From contig OZ035962.1 in the NCBI GenBank assembly GCA_964034945.1, forward strand, positions 76,089,942 through 76,153,941: a stretch of DNA of 64,000 nt, written 5' to 3'. The notes below the pieces were generated by a model, which worked only from the letters and a program-made list of their open reading frames with translations, was not told the origin of the DNA and did no database searches. The position numbers and the translations under genes are program-made. Source of the stretch: Chrysopilus asiliformis. Taxonomy: Eukaryota > Arthropoda > Insecta > Diptera > Rhagionidae. Shown one piece after another: positions 45,153 through 57,476 of the stretch (the first letter of the stretch is position 1; the number at the start of each line of letters is the position of its first letter).

Positions 45153-48100
45153 CTTACCGGTTTATACACAAATAACTGAGAATATTGAGGTGAAAATTCA
45201 AGATGCATCATTGTAACTGCAACCAAGTTCAGACAAATCATCGCAGACCCGACTGATTCACTCCGATATCAATGTAGGTGACTTGAACCTTTAATTCAGG
45301 CATTCCACTTAAGCATTTTGAAGAGTCTGATAAGTAGCATTCTTGACTTGAAGTTTTTGGAACATATTGTCCCTGTAGGGGCGAAAGAGTATCATCCGTA
45401 GTTACTCCACTGGTTAGTTTTTGGCTCCTAAGTCAGAAAATTGATGACCAATTTATGTAAAATAATAATTACACAGAGAGAAAAGAACATGGTAAATTTA
45501 GCCAAAACGTCTTGGTTAAATAATTTTTGTACAGAATTACCAAAAATTTCAATTTATTGAGTAATCGTAACAAGAAATGGTGTCATTAGCATCAAGCAGT
45601 ACTTATAGAAGAGATTTGACACACGACCTTCCTGGTTATAGAATCATATGAAAATTCAAAACTTTTTTACCAATAGACCTACTGGGAAAATCTCTCATCA
45701 AAAGCTTAAAATATCTCAACCCTAGGAAATTTTAGGCCAAATGTGACCTATAACCAAAATTTCGTGTGGGGATTAAGTTTTTTTTAGAAAAGGCTAAAAT
45801 TTAAAGTTATATCTCTGGGGGCACTTTTTATTCCCTTATCCCTCTATGGCCTTTCCACTTCCTACCTCAATTAGTTGTAATTTTAAAATCAAATACTTTT
45901 AGATTAAACTTTTGCTTCGAGTAAATGCTTTCAGTCTTGCTGAAAGCTTGAAATTGACTTCATTTTTATTCACTCGGCCCAAGGACTCTGTTGGTGCCCA
46001 AAACAAAATTTTTTGCACAAAAACTCAATCGATGAAGGTTTAAATTAATTACTCATAAAACTCGTGACAGTAAATCCAATTTTAAAAACCATCAATTTTC
46101 GTTTTACTTTGAAATTCAATTTGTAAAAAGTTTGTCACGCATTAAATTTTTTCATTTCCTTCCAATATGCTTTCAAGGTTGAAAAAAACTTTTTTGCAAA
46201 TGAAGTAGAACCGAATCAGTTCAACTCGGAAACTTTTAAAACTTTTGTCCGAAACGACTTCATTTTTTAAAACTTGGCTGACATTTACAAAACGAAGACA
46301 AAAAAAAACACTGAAAATGATCGAAGGGGGGACAACAGAGGTCAGGGTGACTAGTTTTTGAATCCAAACAGGCAAATAAAAATTGTGAGGTTATAAAACT
46401 TGGAAAAAAATAAAATAAAACGTTGAAGCGAATCAGAGAACGTCAACAGGAAGTGACGATCCCTTAAGTGCTGTTGCTGTTCGCTTCGGTAATCATTTAA
46501 GCATAACGTCAAACATTTTTCATTAAATCTTGTTTCGTTTAATTTTCATTAAAGTTTTTAATTCGTTTTTCGTGGATCGAATCATTCTGCTTGACTTTTT
46601 CCACCAATAATGGCGTATGTCGTTCAAAAATGATTAACGCTGTCGATCGTTGGCGTCACTGCCGACAATCGTGGTCATTTTGTGCCTGTCAAGGTCTTGT
46701 CGATTTGCGTTAATTAAAAATGGAGTAATATAACGCAAATCATGCAAAAAAAAATCCATTCCGAAATTAATGACTACAAAAATGGCGTCCAAAGCGATAC
46801 CGACGAAAGGTGATTGCGTTTGACGAGTAGCGTGTTTTGAACGACGTTGTTTGCTGTCAGTTGATTTGACGTTAAGCGAGCTGAACTATTTCATCAATTG
46901 GTGTCTTACATGTTCGCGATTGCCTTTGCTTCGTACTCATACTACTCCCAAGTACTCGTGATACTGTCGAAAAAAACATAGACTAGCAATCTTTATTCGA
47001 TGTTGAATTGGTTGCCCACTTCAATAAATCCTCGGTCGTAATTGCGCAAGTTGACACGCTGTTTTAACTGATGCAAGAATTTTGCAATTTTTAAGTATTC
47101 TCGATATATCTTCAATCCGAATCATTCTTGCTAACCGCCAGATACTTTACGGACACTCTTGAGACTTTGAATAAATTTTGCGCATACTTATCGCGTTCCT
47201 CTGACAGTACAGGAAAATTAGCATTAACGGCATATATGAGACGCACTTTATACATGTATGGGCAATTATTAAAATTCCAAAATGTCTAAAAACGATAAAT
47301 GCATGGCCAATAATAGCTTCGAAAAGCATAAATATATCTTCAACATCGAATCGATGACAGCCACATTAATAGATCAAAGCCCTTTTTTGGTGAGCCACTT
47401 GTTCAACAATAAAATGACAGAACACTGACAGAATAACGATCGAAAGGACGACGTCAGTCGGTATGAGTGAGAAGGAGATATTGTTGCATCGTGTGTAAAT
47501 CGTGGATTGTAAAAATTCAACCACCCAAAACGTTCGACAACTTTGACCTGTCGAAAAAGCAATAAATGAAATAAAAACAATGGAACATTAGGCTATAAAA
47601 TTCACCTGTAACTAGTCGTGTATAGAATTTCTTTTCGGTATATTCGATTAGTTACACACAACAATTGTAGTCGATTAGAAAAAATTAGACACGATGAATG
47701 AAAGATGTCGTTCGGTTTGTATATTGCGCTGTTCACTTTTCGTTCATTTTGACGGGAGGAAGTGACACACACGTCACTCTTGTCACATTTCGTCGCCACG
47801 ATCTTTATACTGGTTAAATTTTTGTTTATCACATGAATAAATAAATAAAACTCACTTCAAGTTTCTATTAATAAGGCATTTGCGATGGCAATGATCTTTT
47901 TTGTAATCTATCACGAACCTTTTACGGGCATTTGCATAATTCGTTAGAAACTTCAAGTATTTTCAGTTATTTTTTTTTTGTTTTCAAATTTTGATTTTGC
48001 TAAATTTCGGTATCGTGAAAGTAATAATCTTTAACCATCTACAAGTCACAAAATTTCACCTCCCTTTTTACGTTTCTAGAATCGTGTGCCGTACAAAATT

Positions 48101-48560
48101 TTAATGATGCAATAGAACATGATTTTAATGCGAAAAGAAAGCTTGACTAGCATTTAAAAGCTTATGCTCTGTGCAGGTGCAGGAAGTCATTTAGATTTCA
48201 CGTTAAATTTTGGTGAAATCATTTTAAGGCACGTTTTCAACTCAAATGTTTTTTGCTGTTTGCTATTGCAATTCACGTAAAATTACCATTTTCATTGAAT
48301 AATATCAAATTCTATAGAATAAGCGTTAAAAATGTTATTCAACTTTAGTAAAAATTATTCTATCAAAACAATAATTTTATATTTCCGGCCGAAAAGGTTA
48401 AACAAGGGTAAAATGCAAGAAAGGATTAAGTGCTCTCAAAAAATAAAACCAAAAATTATTAAAACACGAATTTCTTTCAGTTTTAACAAAAATGCGTTTG
48501 CTCTTTTCTGATAATTTTTGTTAATTGGTTAATTCTAATATCTAAACGTAAGAAAAGATA
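45153..48560. other. long AT-rich presumed intron stretch
   Basis: No coding exon or complete mobile element was recognised in about 3.4 kb. Less AT-rich patches (about 46440-46900 and 47340-47800) could be regulatory but carry no specific signal I can name. A weak CACAGAGAGAAAA motif near 45474 recalls CAC-type MITE ends. Confidence 0.35.
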
Positions 48561-49074
48561 CACTCAGAGAAAAAAGTTCACCAACTGGAGTCGATTTTTT
48601 GGCCAAGTGAACCTTCATCCATTTGGAAAAATTTCCTTCGTTGAAATTTCCTCACCCACGAATTAACTGTACATTTGCTGAAAGTAAACGGTAAAAATAT
48701 TACTCTATATTTTTCTTGTTCAACTGGCAACACTTTACATATACTTGTGAAGGCTTTTTTCCTCAATTTTTTTTAGTTTGCCTTTTGCAAGTGTAATGTT
48801 TACTTCTCCTGAGCAAAATTATACACCTCTTATTGACATTCTAAAATTTACTATCATCCTCGCAATGCCTACCTAAGGCAAACGTGTTCTAATAATGCAA
48901 GCTGACTTCACTTGCTTCAAATCATATTTTCCCTTAACCTATAGATACAGCAATTTTAACAGATACTATCTATACTATACTATCTATACTAGGACAGATA
49001 CTAGGAAACGTGGCCGGTACTAGGTAAAATAATCCTGTAGCAGGTTTAAAACCTTTACTCCATTTCTCTCAGTG
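48561..49074. mobile_element. probable CAC-type MITE, about 514 bp
   Basis: The left end CACTCAGAGAAAAAAGT and the complement of the right end, CACTGAGAGAAATGGAGT, are inverted copies. The left is preceded by TA; the right flank (CA) does not match, so the duplication is decayed or the edge is shifted. Grouping with the other CAC-ended TA elements is tentative. Confidence 0.4.
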
Positions 49075-49099
49075 CAGAATTTACAGGAGATAATTGTCA

Positions 49100-49935
49100 A
49101 ATACTCTATACGAGACGAATTTTGATAGAAACTTTCTCATTTGTATGGGGGAGAGCAAAGGAGTGGTTTAATGAATTTTGATGTATGGAAATGTTATCTA
49201 AAATCATATTCTAAACACATTGTGGCTTTTAAGAGAAACTTATCTGTGCAACATTTCAAGTCGCTAGCTTAATTTTTTTGAGAGTTATCGTATTCATAGG
49301 AGGTATGAAAGGCAGACGGACGGACGGACAAGTGAATTTTTTTCTCTGACCATTGGTTCCATGTTTTACAATCAGTCTGCTAAATCTATATATATATATA
49401 TAAATGGATGTTTGTCTGTCTGTTTGTCCGTTTGAGATTACAAAACTCAAAAACTACTGGACCGATTTTTACGCAAAATAATCTGTGTTGCCAGGAGCAG
49501 GTTTTTAGCTATGTAGATTTTCAAAATTCGAGACGGAAGGTCCTGTAAGGATAATGAAAATATCCTTTGTCCAGTTTTTCCTGGGAAAAATCGGCCTTAG
49601 GGGGTTTTCGAGGTCGCTCATCGTGAATCCGGTGTTCGATTTTTCAAATGCTAAGCGGAAGATCCTGTAAGGATAACGGAAATGTCCTTTTTCCAATTTT
49701 TCTCGCAAAAATACGCTTTGGGAAGTTTTCAGGGTTGCTTATCACGAATCTCGAGTTCGAATTTCAAAATTCGAAACGGAAGGTCCTGTAAGGATAACAT
49801 TTTTTCCCAAAAGTTTTTAAGTGATTTATGGTTTTTTGGCATTCTAAAATTTATACAAAAAACTTTTAGCTGCCAACGTAGGGTCTGCTAGTCTAATATA
49901 CTTATGCTACATGATCCTCATATAGTGTATAAAAA
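49100..49935 (+). repeat. dispersed repeat family C, copy 2, with nested Helitron-like element
   Basis: Carries TTTGTATGGGGGAGAG, TTTTGATGTATGGAAA, the core CATTTCAAGTCGCTAGCTTA and a GACGGACGGACAA tract. It is interrupted at 49384|49892 by the Helitron-like element and resumes with TCTAATATACTTATGCTACA up to GTATAAAAA. It matches copy C1 on both sides of the C1 insertions. Confidence 0.7.
49385..49891 (+). mobile_element. Helitron-like element, second family, 507 bp
   Basis: Starts TCTATATATATATATATAAA after A and ends GGGTCTGCTAG before T. Copy C1 shows the undisturbed A|T site, so insertion was precise and without duplication. The order is (TA)n, then GTTTGTCTGTCTGTTTGTCC, then the core ACTCAAAAACTACTGGACCG, then three tandem units of about 121 bp (GTCCTG/ATCCTG at 49540, 49662 and 49783). 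A (TA)n plus (GTCY)n layout is that described for mini-me/DINE-type elements in flies. Confidence 0.8.
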
Positions 49936-51303
49936 GGAATTGGTGTCTGTAGTTTTTTTTTTCATAAAAACGGTTTAGCCGATTAACAAGAAAATGACAT
50001 GATTGTTGGTTAGAGGCTCAGTTCTAACACCTCATTTACACGACTGGTTACTGGCCGATAAGTTCTTCGTAGGTATACGCAGTTACGCACGAAATTGCGT
50101 AACTGTGTACAAATCAAATTCGTCTAAAATATTTTTAAGCAGTGAAAAGCCCTCGGTAAATTGAATTTTTGAAGATTTTCGTTGGTGTGACTAAAAAAGT
50201 CAAAAATACTTTTAATTGATGACAATGTCGTAAAATAAATCAGAAAGTTTTGATTTTTCAAATAGTCATTCTGATGTGACAAATATGGAATTTGCAATGA
50301 AAAACTGTATAAAACAGTAATTCAGTGGTTAAAAACTCTAAATCCATAAAATAAATTTTTGTAGCAATTATAAAATGCTAAATTGCTCAATTCAGAATTC
50401 CTGTCAGTCGATTACGGGTAATATTTACAAATAAAGCTCAAGTCAGTTTTGTAGGTCTTCTCCAGCATTTAAATGCTCATTGGCATATTTCCCTTTTCGA
50501 TTTGATGACTAACCAAATGCCAAAATGAGATCCCAATGCGAATGTCTCGTCGTCATCGTACAACAAATGAAAAATTAAAATAAACATGGTTGGAAAAAAA
50601 AATTGAATTTACCTTCTATACAGGCCGGTGGAGCCGCACCTTTAATGTGGCGTGTGCTTCGAAATCCAAAACTAATTTTTTTTTCTCTCAATTTTTTGAT
50701 TTTTTATTTGACTTTTGAGGCCCTGAAACCTAAATTGACTTGGAGATTTTTTTATAATTCATTTTATATTCCACCAAAATTACGGTAATCATTCTGCGCA
50801 ACGCGCAAACGATCATCACCAAAATCGACCAAAAAATAGTTTGACGAAAATAAATACATAATAAATGTGATGAATTGTGAAGTCTTTCTTTGAGTCGATC
50901 ATTGATCGTGTCAAAATTCATGACAACCCGCGACTTATGAGGATGTCGATGGTGATGATGGCGTTGAACGCACATAGCCTGATCATGACATTAAAATGCA
51001 GTTCTGGTGTGCCAATTTTCGGTCTGTCTCTTAATTTATCAAAATTTTTGGCTGCAATTTATTTTACTTTTTTATTTGGAAAAAAAATTTGAAAAATAAT
51101 TTCAAACGACAATAATGTATAAAAAAGTAATATTTTATTTATATGGGAAAAGTTTGATAGAAAAATATTTGAATATCATATAGAGTGATAGTAAAATATA
51201 ATATTCACTAAAAATAGTAAAATATTATATATTATATACACCCCCTCATTACCTAGTAAACCGAAGTTTAAATATAAAGAACTGAAATAATCGAAATTCG
51301 ATA
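49936..51303. other. AT-rich presumed intron
   Basis: No gene was recognised. The start (about 49940-50030) still resembles a decayed Helitron 1 end (TTGGTGTCTGTAG, AAACGGTTTAGCCGATTAAC). A perfect 10-bp stem hairpin, CAGTTACGCA/TGCGTAACTG with a 6-nt loop, sits at 50080-50105. Confidence 0.45.
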
Positions 51304-52267
51304 CACGGAGAAAAAAAATATGATTCCCCAATCATAAAATGCAGCCAGCATAATTATGTTTGGGGGATTCTTATTACAATTATGTTTGGCTGAAATTTCT
51401 CCTAGAGGAAATTTTTGCAATTACAATTATGTTTGCCGACACTGTGGTTCCAACCACATTATGCTTAAAACTGACAGGAAAAATCATGATATTTTGATTA
51501 CAATATGTTTGGTTGTACAACAATGTTTTCAAATTTACCAACCATATTATGTTTGGGGCAACCAAAATATGTTTGGATTCCCAAATTTTTTTTGCCGTTT
51601 GTCCAATCATAATATGTTTGGGGCGAACATAATATGGTTGGTTTATAAATACAATTATGATGAATATAAGCAAATACTGCTTATATCAATCATAATTATA
51701 ATTCGTGCAAAACAATTTTATAATATAACTGGATGTTTTCACATCCGTAAAACTCCATCCATTGACCTTTGGTCAATCATGTCTTGTAGCCTTTTTCTAA
51801 CAGGACTTGATATTTTTCAGCTTGACTTGAGTATTTATATGACCATGCTACAAATCTCATGCGAATTATACGCGAAGAGAAGAATTTGAACATAATATGT
51901 TTAATTTTAAACAGATACGATCAGAGGCATCATATTTTTAATTCGGCCGCTTCAAGATTTCCCCACTTATTGTGTTCGTCAATCATAATTATGTTGAGAC
52001 GCGGAATTTACAACAATATGTTGACATGCAAACATATTTTTATTCCTCCCAATCAAAATTTGTTTAGATTATTATTGTCCTCCCAATTACATTACATTTT
52101 CAAAAATTTCCCTCGTCGGTGAACATAATTATGATTGGAAAACTAAACATAATACTAATTGGAATTTATCGTCTGATAACATTTTGATTCGTCTGATTAT
52201 ATTTTGATTACCCCAATAATTCTTATAGTACTCCCAATGATATTCAACCATAATTTTTTTCTCCGTG
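51304..52267. mobile_element. 964-bp MITE with CACGGAG ends and many internal repeats
   Basis: The end CACGGAGAAAAAAAATATGA pairs with a right end whose complement is CACGGAGAAAAAAATTATGG. TA flanks both (51302-51303 and 52268-52269). The interior contains roughly twenty degenerate copies of CATAATATGTTTGG/CCAATCATAA in both orientations. An ORF of 177 codons (51356-51889) is just a reading of these repeats, with no domain. Confidence 0.85.
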
Positions 52268-53124
52268 TAGTTTTCGTTTTTCGAGCACTGTGGATGAAAA
52301 TTTGTGGTGAATTTTGATGAAAAAAAAAACAGGAAAGTGGAATTTTTGTTTTCTGACCAAATTTGAAATTTTGATGAAATGTTGTACAGTTGCGTTTCTC
52401 GTAAATAGCAAGGCTAAGTTCTTCAACAGGCTAAATCGGACCAAAAACCCGTGTCTTTAAAATAGTGTCGATTTTTTTTGTTATAAGAAAGTCATGTGCT
52501 GTTCAGAAATTTCCTCGAGAATTTTATTTTGCTCCGTACTATTTTCCAAACAAAGAAATCGATTTTCCTGTATAAGAAACACAAAGGAAAGCAAATCAGC
52601 ATTGCTTAAGCAAATTCCAGCACAGCATTTCCCACTTGATTGCTTCGACGAAGCATTTTTTTGCTTTGCTGGTGCTTATTGTTCCTGAAGTGCTTTGCTT
52701 TAAGCAAAGCAATTTACATTTTACTCAGCACAGCAAAGCATCAGCATCAGCACGAGAATTAAGCAAAGCAATTTAAACCCTGAAATTTACAAAACAACAA
52801 AAAAAACTCAAGTTTTGAAGAAATAGAAAAAATCATTTGTTATTTATTTATAATGACCAAAACTATGTGATAAAGTTATCTGTAGAATATGAGACTTTAA
52901 CTGTGTTAAGATAGCTCAATCAATTTTAAATATTTCATTACTCCTAATTACTTATCTATAAATGAATATTTCGCGACATTAAATTAGTAATAAAAAAATA
53001 TGCATAAATTACGTAAAAAAAGAAAATTGGTCAATAAAATTTTATTGGGGAACATAAAACTATAATAGTTATGGATATAAAATTACAGCATTAGCTACTT
53101 AGGCTAGTTTGCGCGTACTTTTTT
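52268..53124. other. AT-rich DNA with an AGCAAAGCA-rich patch
   Basis: From about 52600 to 52785 the words AGCAAAGCA, TGCTTTGCT and CAGCACAGC recur many times in both orientations, probably part of an old foldback element whose ends I could not place. The rest is AT-rich. Confidence 0.4.
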
Positions 53125-53127
53125 TAA

Positions 53128-53229
53128 GGGATCGTTTACATCTGATACTTTATTTTGTGAATTTCAATTTTCGACACTAAATCCATGTTGCACAACCGTT
53201 TAAGAAAAATCGCAAGTGTAAACGAGACC
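53128..53229. mobile_element. 102-bp MITE, PIF/Harbinger-like, with TAA flanks
   Basis: The left end GGGATCGTTTACATCTG and the complement of the right end, GGTCTCGTTTACACTTG, are flanked by TAA (53125-53127 and 53230-53232). Very small and lying in A/T-runs, so the duplication is only suggestive. Confidence 0.5.
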
Positions 53230-53232
53230 TAA

Positions 53233-55312
53233 AAAAATAAGTTGTCCTATCTTAAACCATAGAAATTCTGGGACTGGAATAATATAAGTTGGATATAAGT
53301 AAGTTTCGTTGGTGCAAACGATACTTAAAAACATTACTTCACAACAATGTCTTATTTCCATAGGAAAGTGTTTTGTCTATAATAAAGTATACATATATGA
53401 AAATGTTTGGTCTAAAGCAACGATGAATGTGTAGAAATAACCGGGGCGGTTACATTGTAAATTCACTTTTCCTACGTTTTCTTCAAGAAATAAAAATTTA
53501 TTTTATAATCTTACACCTTACCACAAATCGACATAATACTTTAACTACCTTGGGTAAAGCACAAACTCCTAACCAATCGAAAATCTTTATCAGATGGAAA
53601 ATAGGAAAGGCATCAATCGATGTTATGACAATTGGTAAAATCGTCATAAATACACCTATTTGAATTGTAACTACGTAAATTCAATCTCTGAGGCTGTTAA
53701 AGTTGACCACAAATGTTTTATTTCTTATCTGTGACTAAAGGAGTGCAGAGGTCATTGGCCGGATATCGACGTTGAAAACTTTTTTTCACCTATACTAAAT
53801 TATCACGCAGTTAACATGGAACACCTTGTAAAAACATGAATAATTATTTTCTAATTTTTAATTGCAATAGACGACCATTAAGTAGAAACCATGTGGCTGT
53901 CGAGGATTTTAGACATCGTCGTATGGAGTTGGCTGTACTTCCACATCATCAACCTTAAGACCGAGTAGTAGTCTTAAGACACTTGCCACAAGGAACTTTT
54001 AACCGCAACGTAGAGAAACACATCTCGTGCCAGTTACCTGTAATTTCTGTGGATAAATAACCACGCCAAGAACCGCTAAAAAATTTTTTTTTCATAAAAA
54101 CCACTTCGGCCCCAAAGAAAATCCAGCGAAAAAATGCTTAGAAAATAATAACATGAAAAAAAACCTGAACGAAAAGTGGTACAAAAAACTCAACTTCGTA
54201 TTTCATGTCGTTCCATTGTTTTCTTAAGAAAAGTTCAAAATACAGACGAAAGAAAGACGCTGAATCCAGGTACAGATTGCCATGGCAAGATGGCGAATGT
54301 TGAAATTTTCCCACCAAAAATCTCCCACAATCTCGTTTTTTATCGCATTCATATTTGATTATGAACATTTTATAATAATTATAATGATTTTATGACGATG
54401 GTGGCTGTGATCTGCATTCGCCAAGAAATAAAAGTGACGGTGCCTACTATTAGTAATAGAGAAGTGAATGAGGCCTAGATTTGGCCCAAAGGAGGAAACC
54501 AGCCAACCAGAAACTTAAACTTTTGCCCGATTAAAGGGCGGTGCACGCGTACAAAAGTCACCTGGACTCGGATTCGTTTCTGGACTTCTAAAAGGCACAC
54601 GAATATGTCTTGACGACTTCTAACGACTTTGCGTTTTTATTATTATCACAATTTTAACGAAGACTATCGGGTCGGGTCGTCTTTAAGTTTAGGGTTTACG
54701 GAGAAAATTAAGAAAAAAAACTATAACAAACGGAAAACATTTCGATAAAAAGTGTAATGCTTGGATAAAGAAGCACCATCCGAATTAAAAGAAACTACTT
54801 TTCTGTAACATTTTCCATTCTCGGTGTATCTAAAAGCGTCATCATTACTGATATCTTTTACTGAAGACATCGGGATATAGTTTGACTCGCGATATTGCAT
54901 AAATTATGTGTGGAAAGCGCGTATAGATTTTAACGTAGATGCGAGCTAAGCAATTCAAAGTCGTTGTTCATTTCTAGACTAGTTTCATGTTTTGATACAG
55001 TGGAAATGTATAACAAACGCACAACATCAACAGAAATAGCAACGTCAGACCGTGCAAAACATATCTTATGAATAATTAATGACAAAAATTTAACATATCA
55101 AATTAGATGCTTCACTAACATTACATGTTTGCTGTAAATTAGAAGGAAATCGAGTTACTTGGGCATTTATCTTGCAACAACACAAGATTTGGTCGACGGG
55201 GAAAAGTTTTGTAGAATAAATTTATCAACCTCAACATTTTGTTGCACTAAAAATTGGTGGAAACTAACAGAAATTCGGATAACAAATGGGTTTTTTTTTA
55301 AAATAAACTCTT
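53233..55312. other. AT-rich presumed intron, nothing recognised
   Basis: No domain-bearing ORF or repeat end was found in about 2 kb. Confidence 0.35.
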
Positions 55313-55908
55313 TTTATACCCGTATGGTGAAACCAAAGGGTATATTAACTTTGCCTTACCGTTTGTAACGCCAAGATCCCGTCATCACACACAAAAATGA
55401 ATTACACCAGTGTGTTTAAAATGATAAAAAAAATTGAATTTTGCATGTCCGTCCGTCCGTCTGTCTGTCTGTCTGTCTGTCCGTCTGTCCGTCTGTCCGT
55501 CTGTCCGTCTGTCCGTCTGTCCGTCCGTCTGTCTGTGGCGCGGATTGCGGGCGCACGGATTGAGCTAGAGACTTGAAAGTTTGCACAGATCCGTTTTTCG
55601 TAAAATGCGAGGCTAAGTTCGTTAATGGGCAAAAATGGACCATTAGGGGGGGTACCCCCCATACGAACGAAAACGTTTTTTGCGAATATCTAAAAAACGG
55701 TACATCCTATCAAAAAAGTCTAAGAACAAAAGTTATTTAGAATATGATTCTACATAAAACTCCCATACATCAAAATCCGATTGGAACAAGTTTTAAAAAA
55801 ATCTTATTGGAAAATTTGAATTCAAATGAAATTTTGATACGCCGTTCAATTAAATCACCATACGGGTTTTCAATAATTGCCAGATTGGCAATTATAGCTT
55901 TTGTTATT
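55313..55908 (-). repeat. dispersed repeat family B, copy 2
   Basis: Reverse-orientation copy: TATACCCGTATGGTG end, ACACAAAAATGAATTACACC, an octamer tract (GTCTGTCC)n at about 55449-55535, core GATTGAGCTAGAGACTTGAA, a GGTACCCCCC box and the far end near GCCAGATTGGCAATTATAGC. No coding capacity; ORFs here read through the tract. Confidence 0.75.
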
Positions 55909-56190
55909 TTTGAAACTGTATTCAAAATATTTGTGTGCCTGGATTATTTATTTTTAATTTCTCTCAAAATAAGAAAAGTATTGAAGTCGCTCGAAAAATC
56001 TAAATCAGAATGAGGTCCTACACATCTACAACGCATATTCTTATCTACTCAGTTCGATGAATTCACAACATGTGAGTGTGTGTGTGTAACCAAAATTGTA
56101 TCTCAGAAAGCATAAATCGATTTTGAAGTTCGATCGTTCCATAGAACCCTATAGAACTAGATTTTTAAAAAAATCTGTTGTGAACAGCAC
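55909..56190. other. spacer with a short TG run
   Basis: A short (TG)n run is at about 56070-56086. Otherwise nothing was recognised. Confidence 0.35.
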
Positions 56191-56605
56191 ATAATTTTCT
56201 TATACAAAATCTACGTTTCTGCACAATTTACCTGACGAATAAAATATTAGTTTACGTAAAAATATGAATTTTCATTTTACAAAATCTGAAATATCTCGAT
56301 AACGGTAAAAGATATTGGATAATGGTAAAAATTATGGCAAACATTATTCTCTTCAATTCATCTCATACATTAAATCACCAAAAACCCAATATTTTTCGAG
56401 ATAAGATAATCGCAATTTTTTTTTTAATATAACGGTATATCTCGATAACGGCTTGAGATACTCAGTTCTAGTGAAAGACAAAGATGTAGAAATTGTCTCC
56501 AACTTTTGTCATACATAAGACAACCGAAAATCGCGTAGTTTCGGAGTAAATAACAAAAAAATGAAATTGTGATTTCTAAAAAGCCGCCATTTTGGTTACT
56601 TCCGG

Positions 56606-56975
56606 CACAAACTAATCATAAGCAGACTAACATTTTCATTCAATCCATTCTAGAACAAAATTGAATTTCAACTTCCAAAAAATAAATACCCATAGCAGCC
56701 ACTCCAGCCGTAGCAGCCATGAGCTTTTCCGCCAGCTGCACAAGGCTTCGTGATGCAAGCTTTCCAGCAGTAAAAGTCCGATAAATCTGTTCGTTTTGTT
56801 GATCGCATTTTGTCTTTCTTTTGTTATTTTCACTTAATTGTGCTGCTGGCAGAAAAGCTCATGGCTGCTATGGCTGGAGTGGCTGCTATGGGTATTTATT
56901 TTTTGGAAGTTGAAATTCAATTTTGTTCTAGAATGGATTGAATGAAAATGTTAGTCTGCTTATGATTAGTTTGTG
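56606..56975. mobile_element. 370-bp foldback element with 137-bp arms
   Basis: The arms 56606-56742 and 56839-56975 are near-perfect inverted copies starting CACAAACTAATCATAAGCAG, with only a few mismatches. CTTCCGG stands on both sides (56599-56605 and 56976-56982), while the equivalent place in the other two family A copies has it once. A seven-base, possibly eight-base, duplication would fit a hAT-like enzyme, which is inference. Confidence 0.82.
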
Positions 56976-57057
56976 CTTCCGGGTAACTGATTTCCACTAA
57001 AAGTTGACAGGGTCATCCCAAACATGCCTGTTAAATTTCATGGCTCTAGCTCTATTA

Positions 57058-57220
57058 CCCGGCCCTTACACGCGTCTGTAGAGCTGCCACACTCGCTGAC
57101 ACAGTCTCGTGTAAATGCACCGACTGCCAGTTCGCTAAATGTGTTTTAATTCGTTGTCAGTAGTTTGACAATTGAAGTCTGTGTTAGTGACAGACTTTAC
57201 AGTCGCGTGTAAAGGCCCGG
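57058..57220. mobile_element. 163-bp MITE, PIF/Harbinger-like, with TTA target duplication
   Basis: The left end CCCGGCCCTTACACGCG and the complement of the right end, CCGGGCCTTTACACGCG, are flanked by TTA (57055-57057 and 57221-57223). The uninterrupted family A copy at 63137-63150 reads TCTATTAGTTTTTG with a single TTA, so the insertion and its duplication are proven within the window. Confidence 0.9.
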
Positions 57221-57476
57221 TTAGTTTTTGAGAAATCTTGTACACAGATTGACAGACTGACTGACAGACAGACGGACAGACAGAAAGGCATTTTTGTAAT
57301 AATGCTCCAATCCACTCAGAATTGCTCGGGAAATGTTTTTAGGCAAAATTAAGAGGTCGACATTTTTCATGAATACAATACGTCATTATACTACCAAATG
57401 GATTTTGAAGTATGGAAAAGTTGTGTCAAATCATGTTTTAACCATTGGGTGGCAGCAATTTATAATAACAAAAACT

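Larger units (their letters stand above)
56191..57375 (-). repeat. dispersed repeat family A, copy 2, with two nested elements
   Basis: Reverse complement of the family A parts that flank the giant array: TCTACGTTTCTGCACAATTT, repeated ATAACGGTAAAAG-like phrases, AAAAAGCCGCCATTTTGG, AATTTCATGGCTCTAGCTCT, TTTTTGAGAAATCTTGTACA. The octamer tract here is only about 40 bp of mixed CTGACAGA/GACA units (57250-57293). A foldback element (56606-56975) and a MITE (57058-57220) are inserted in it. It ends CGACATTTTTCATGAATACA. Confidence 0.75.

Noticed and set aside
51356..51889. 177-codon ORF
   Set aside because: It lies wholly inside a TA-flanked MITE and reads its ATAATATG repeats; no recognisable domain.
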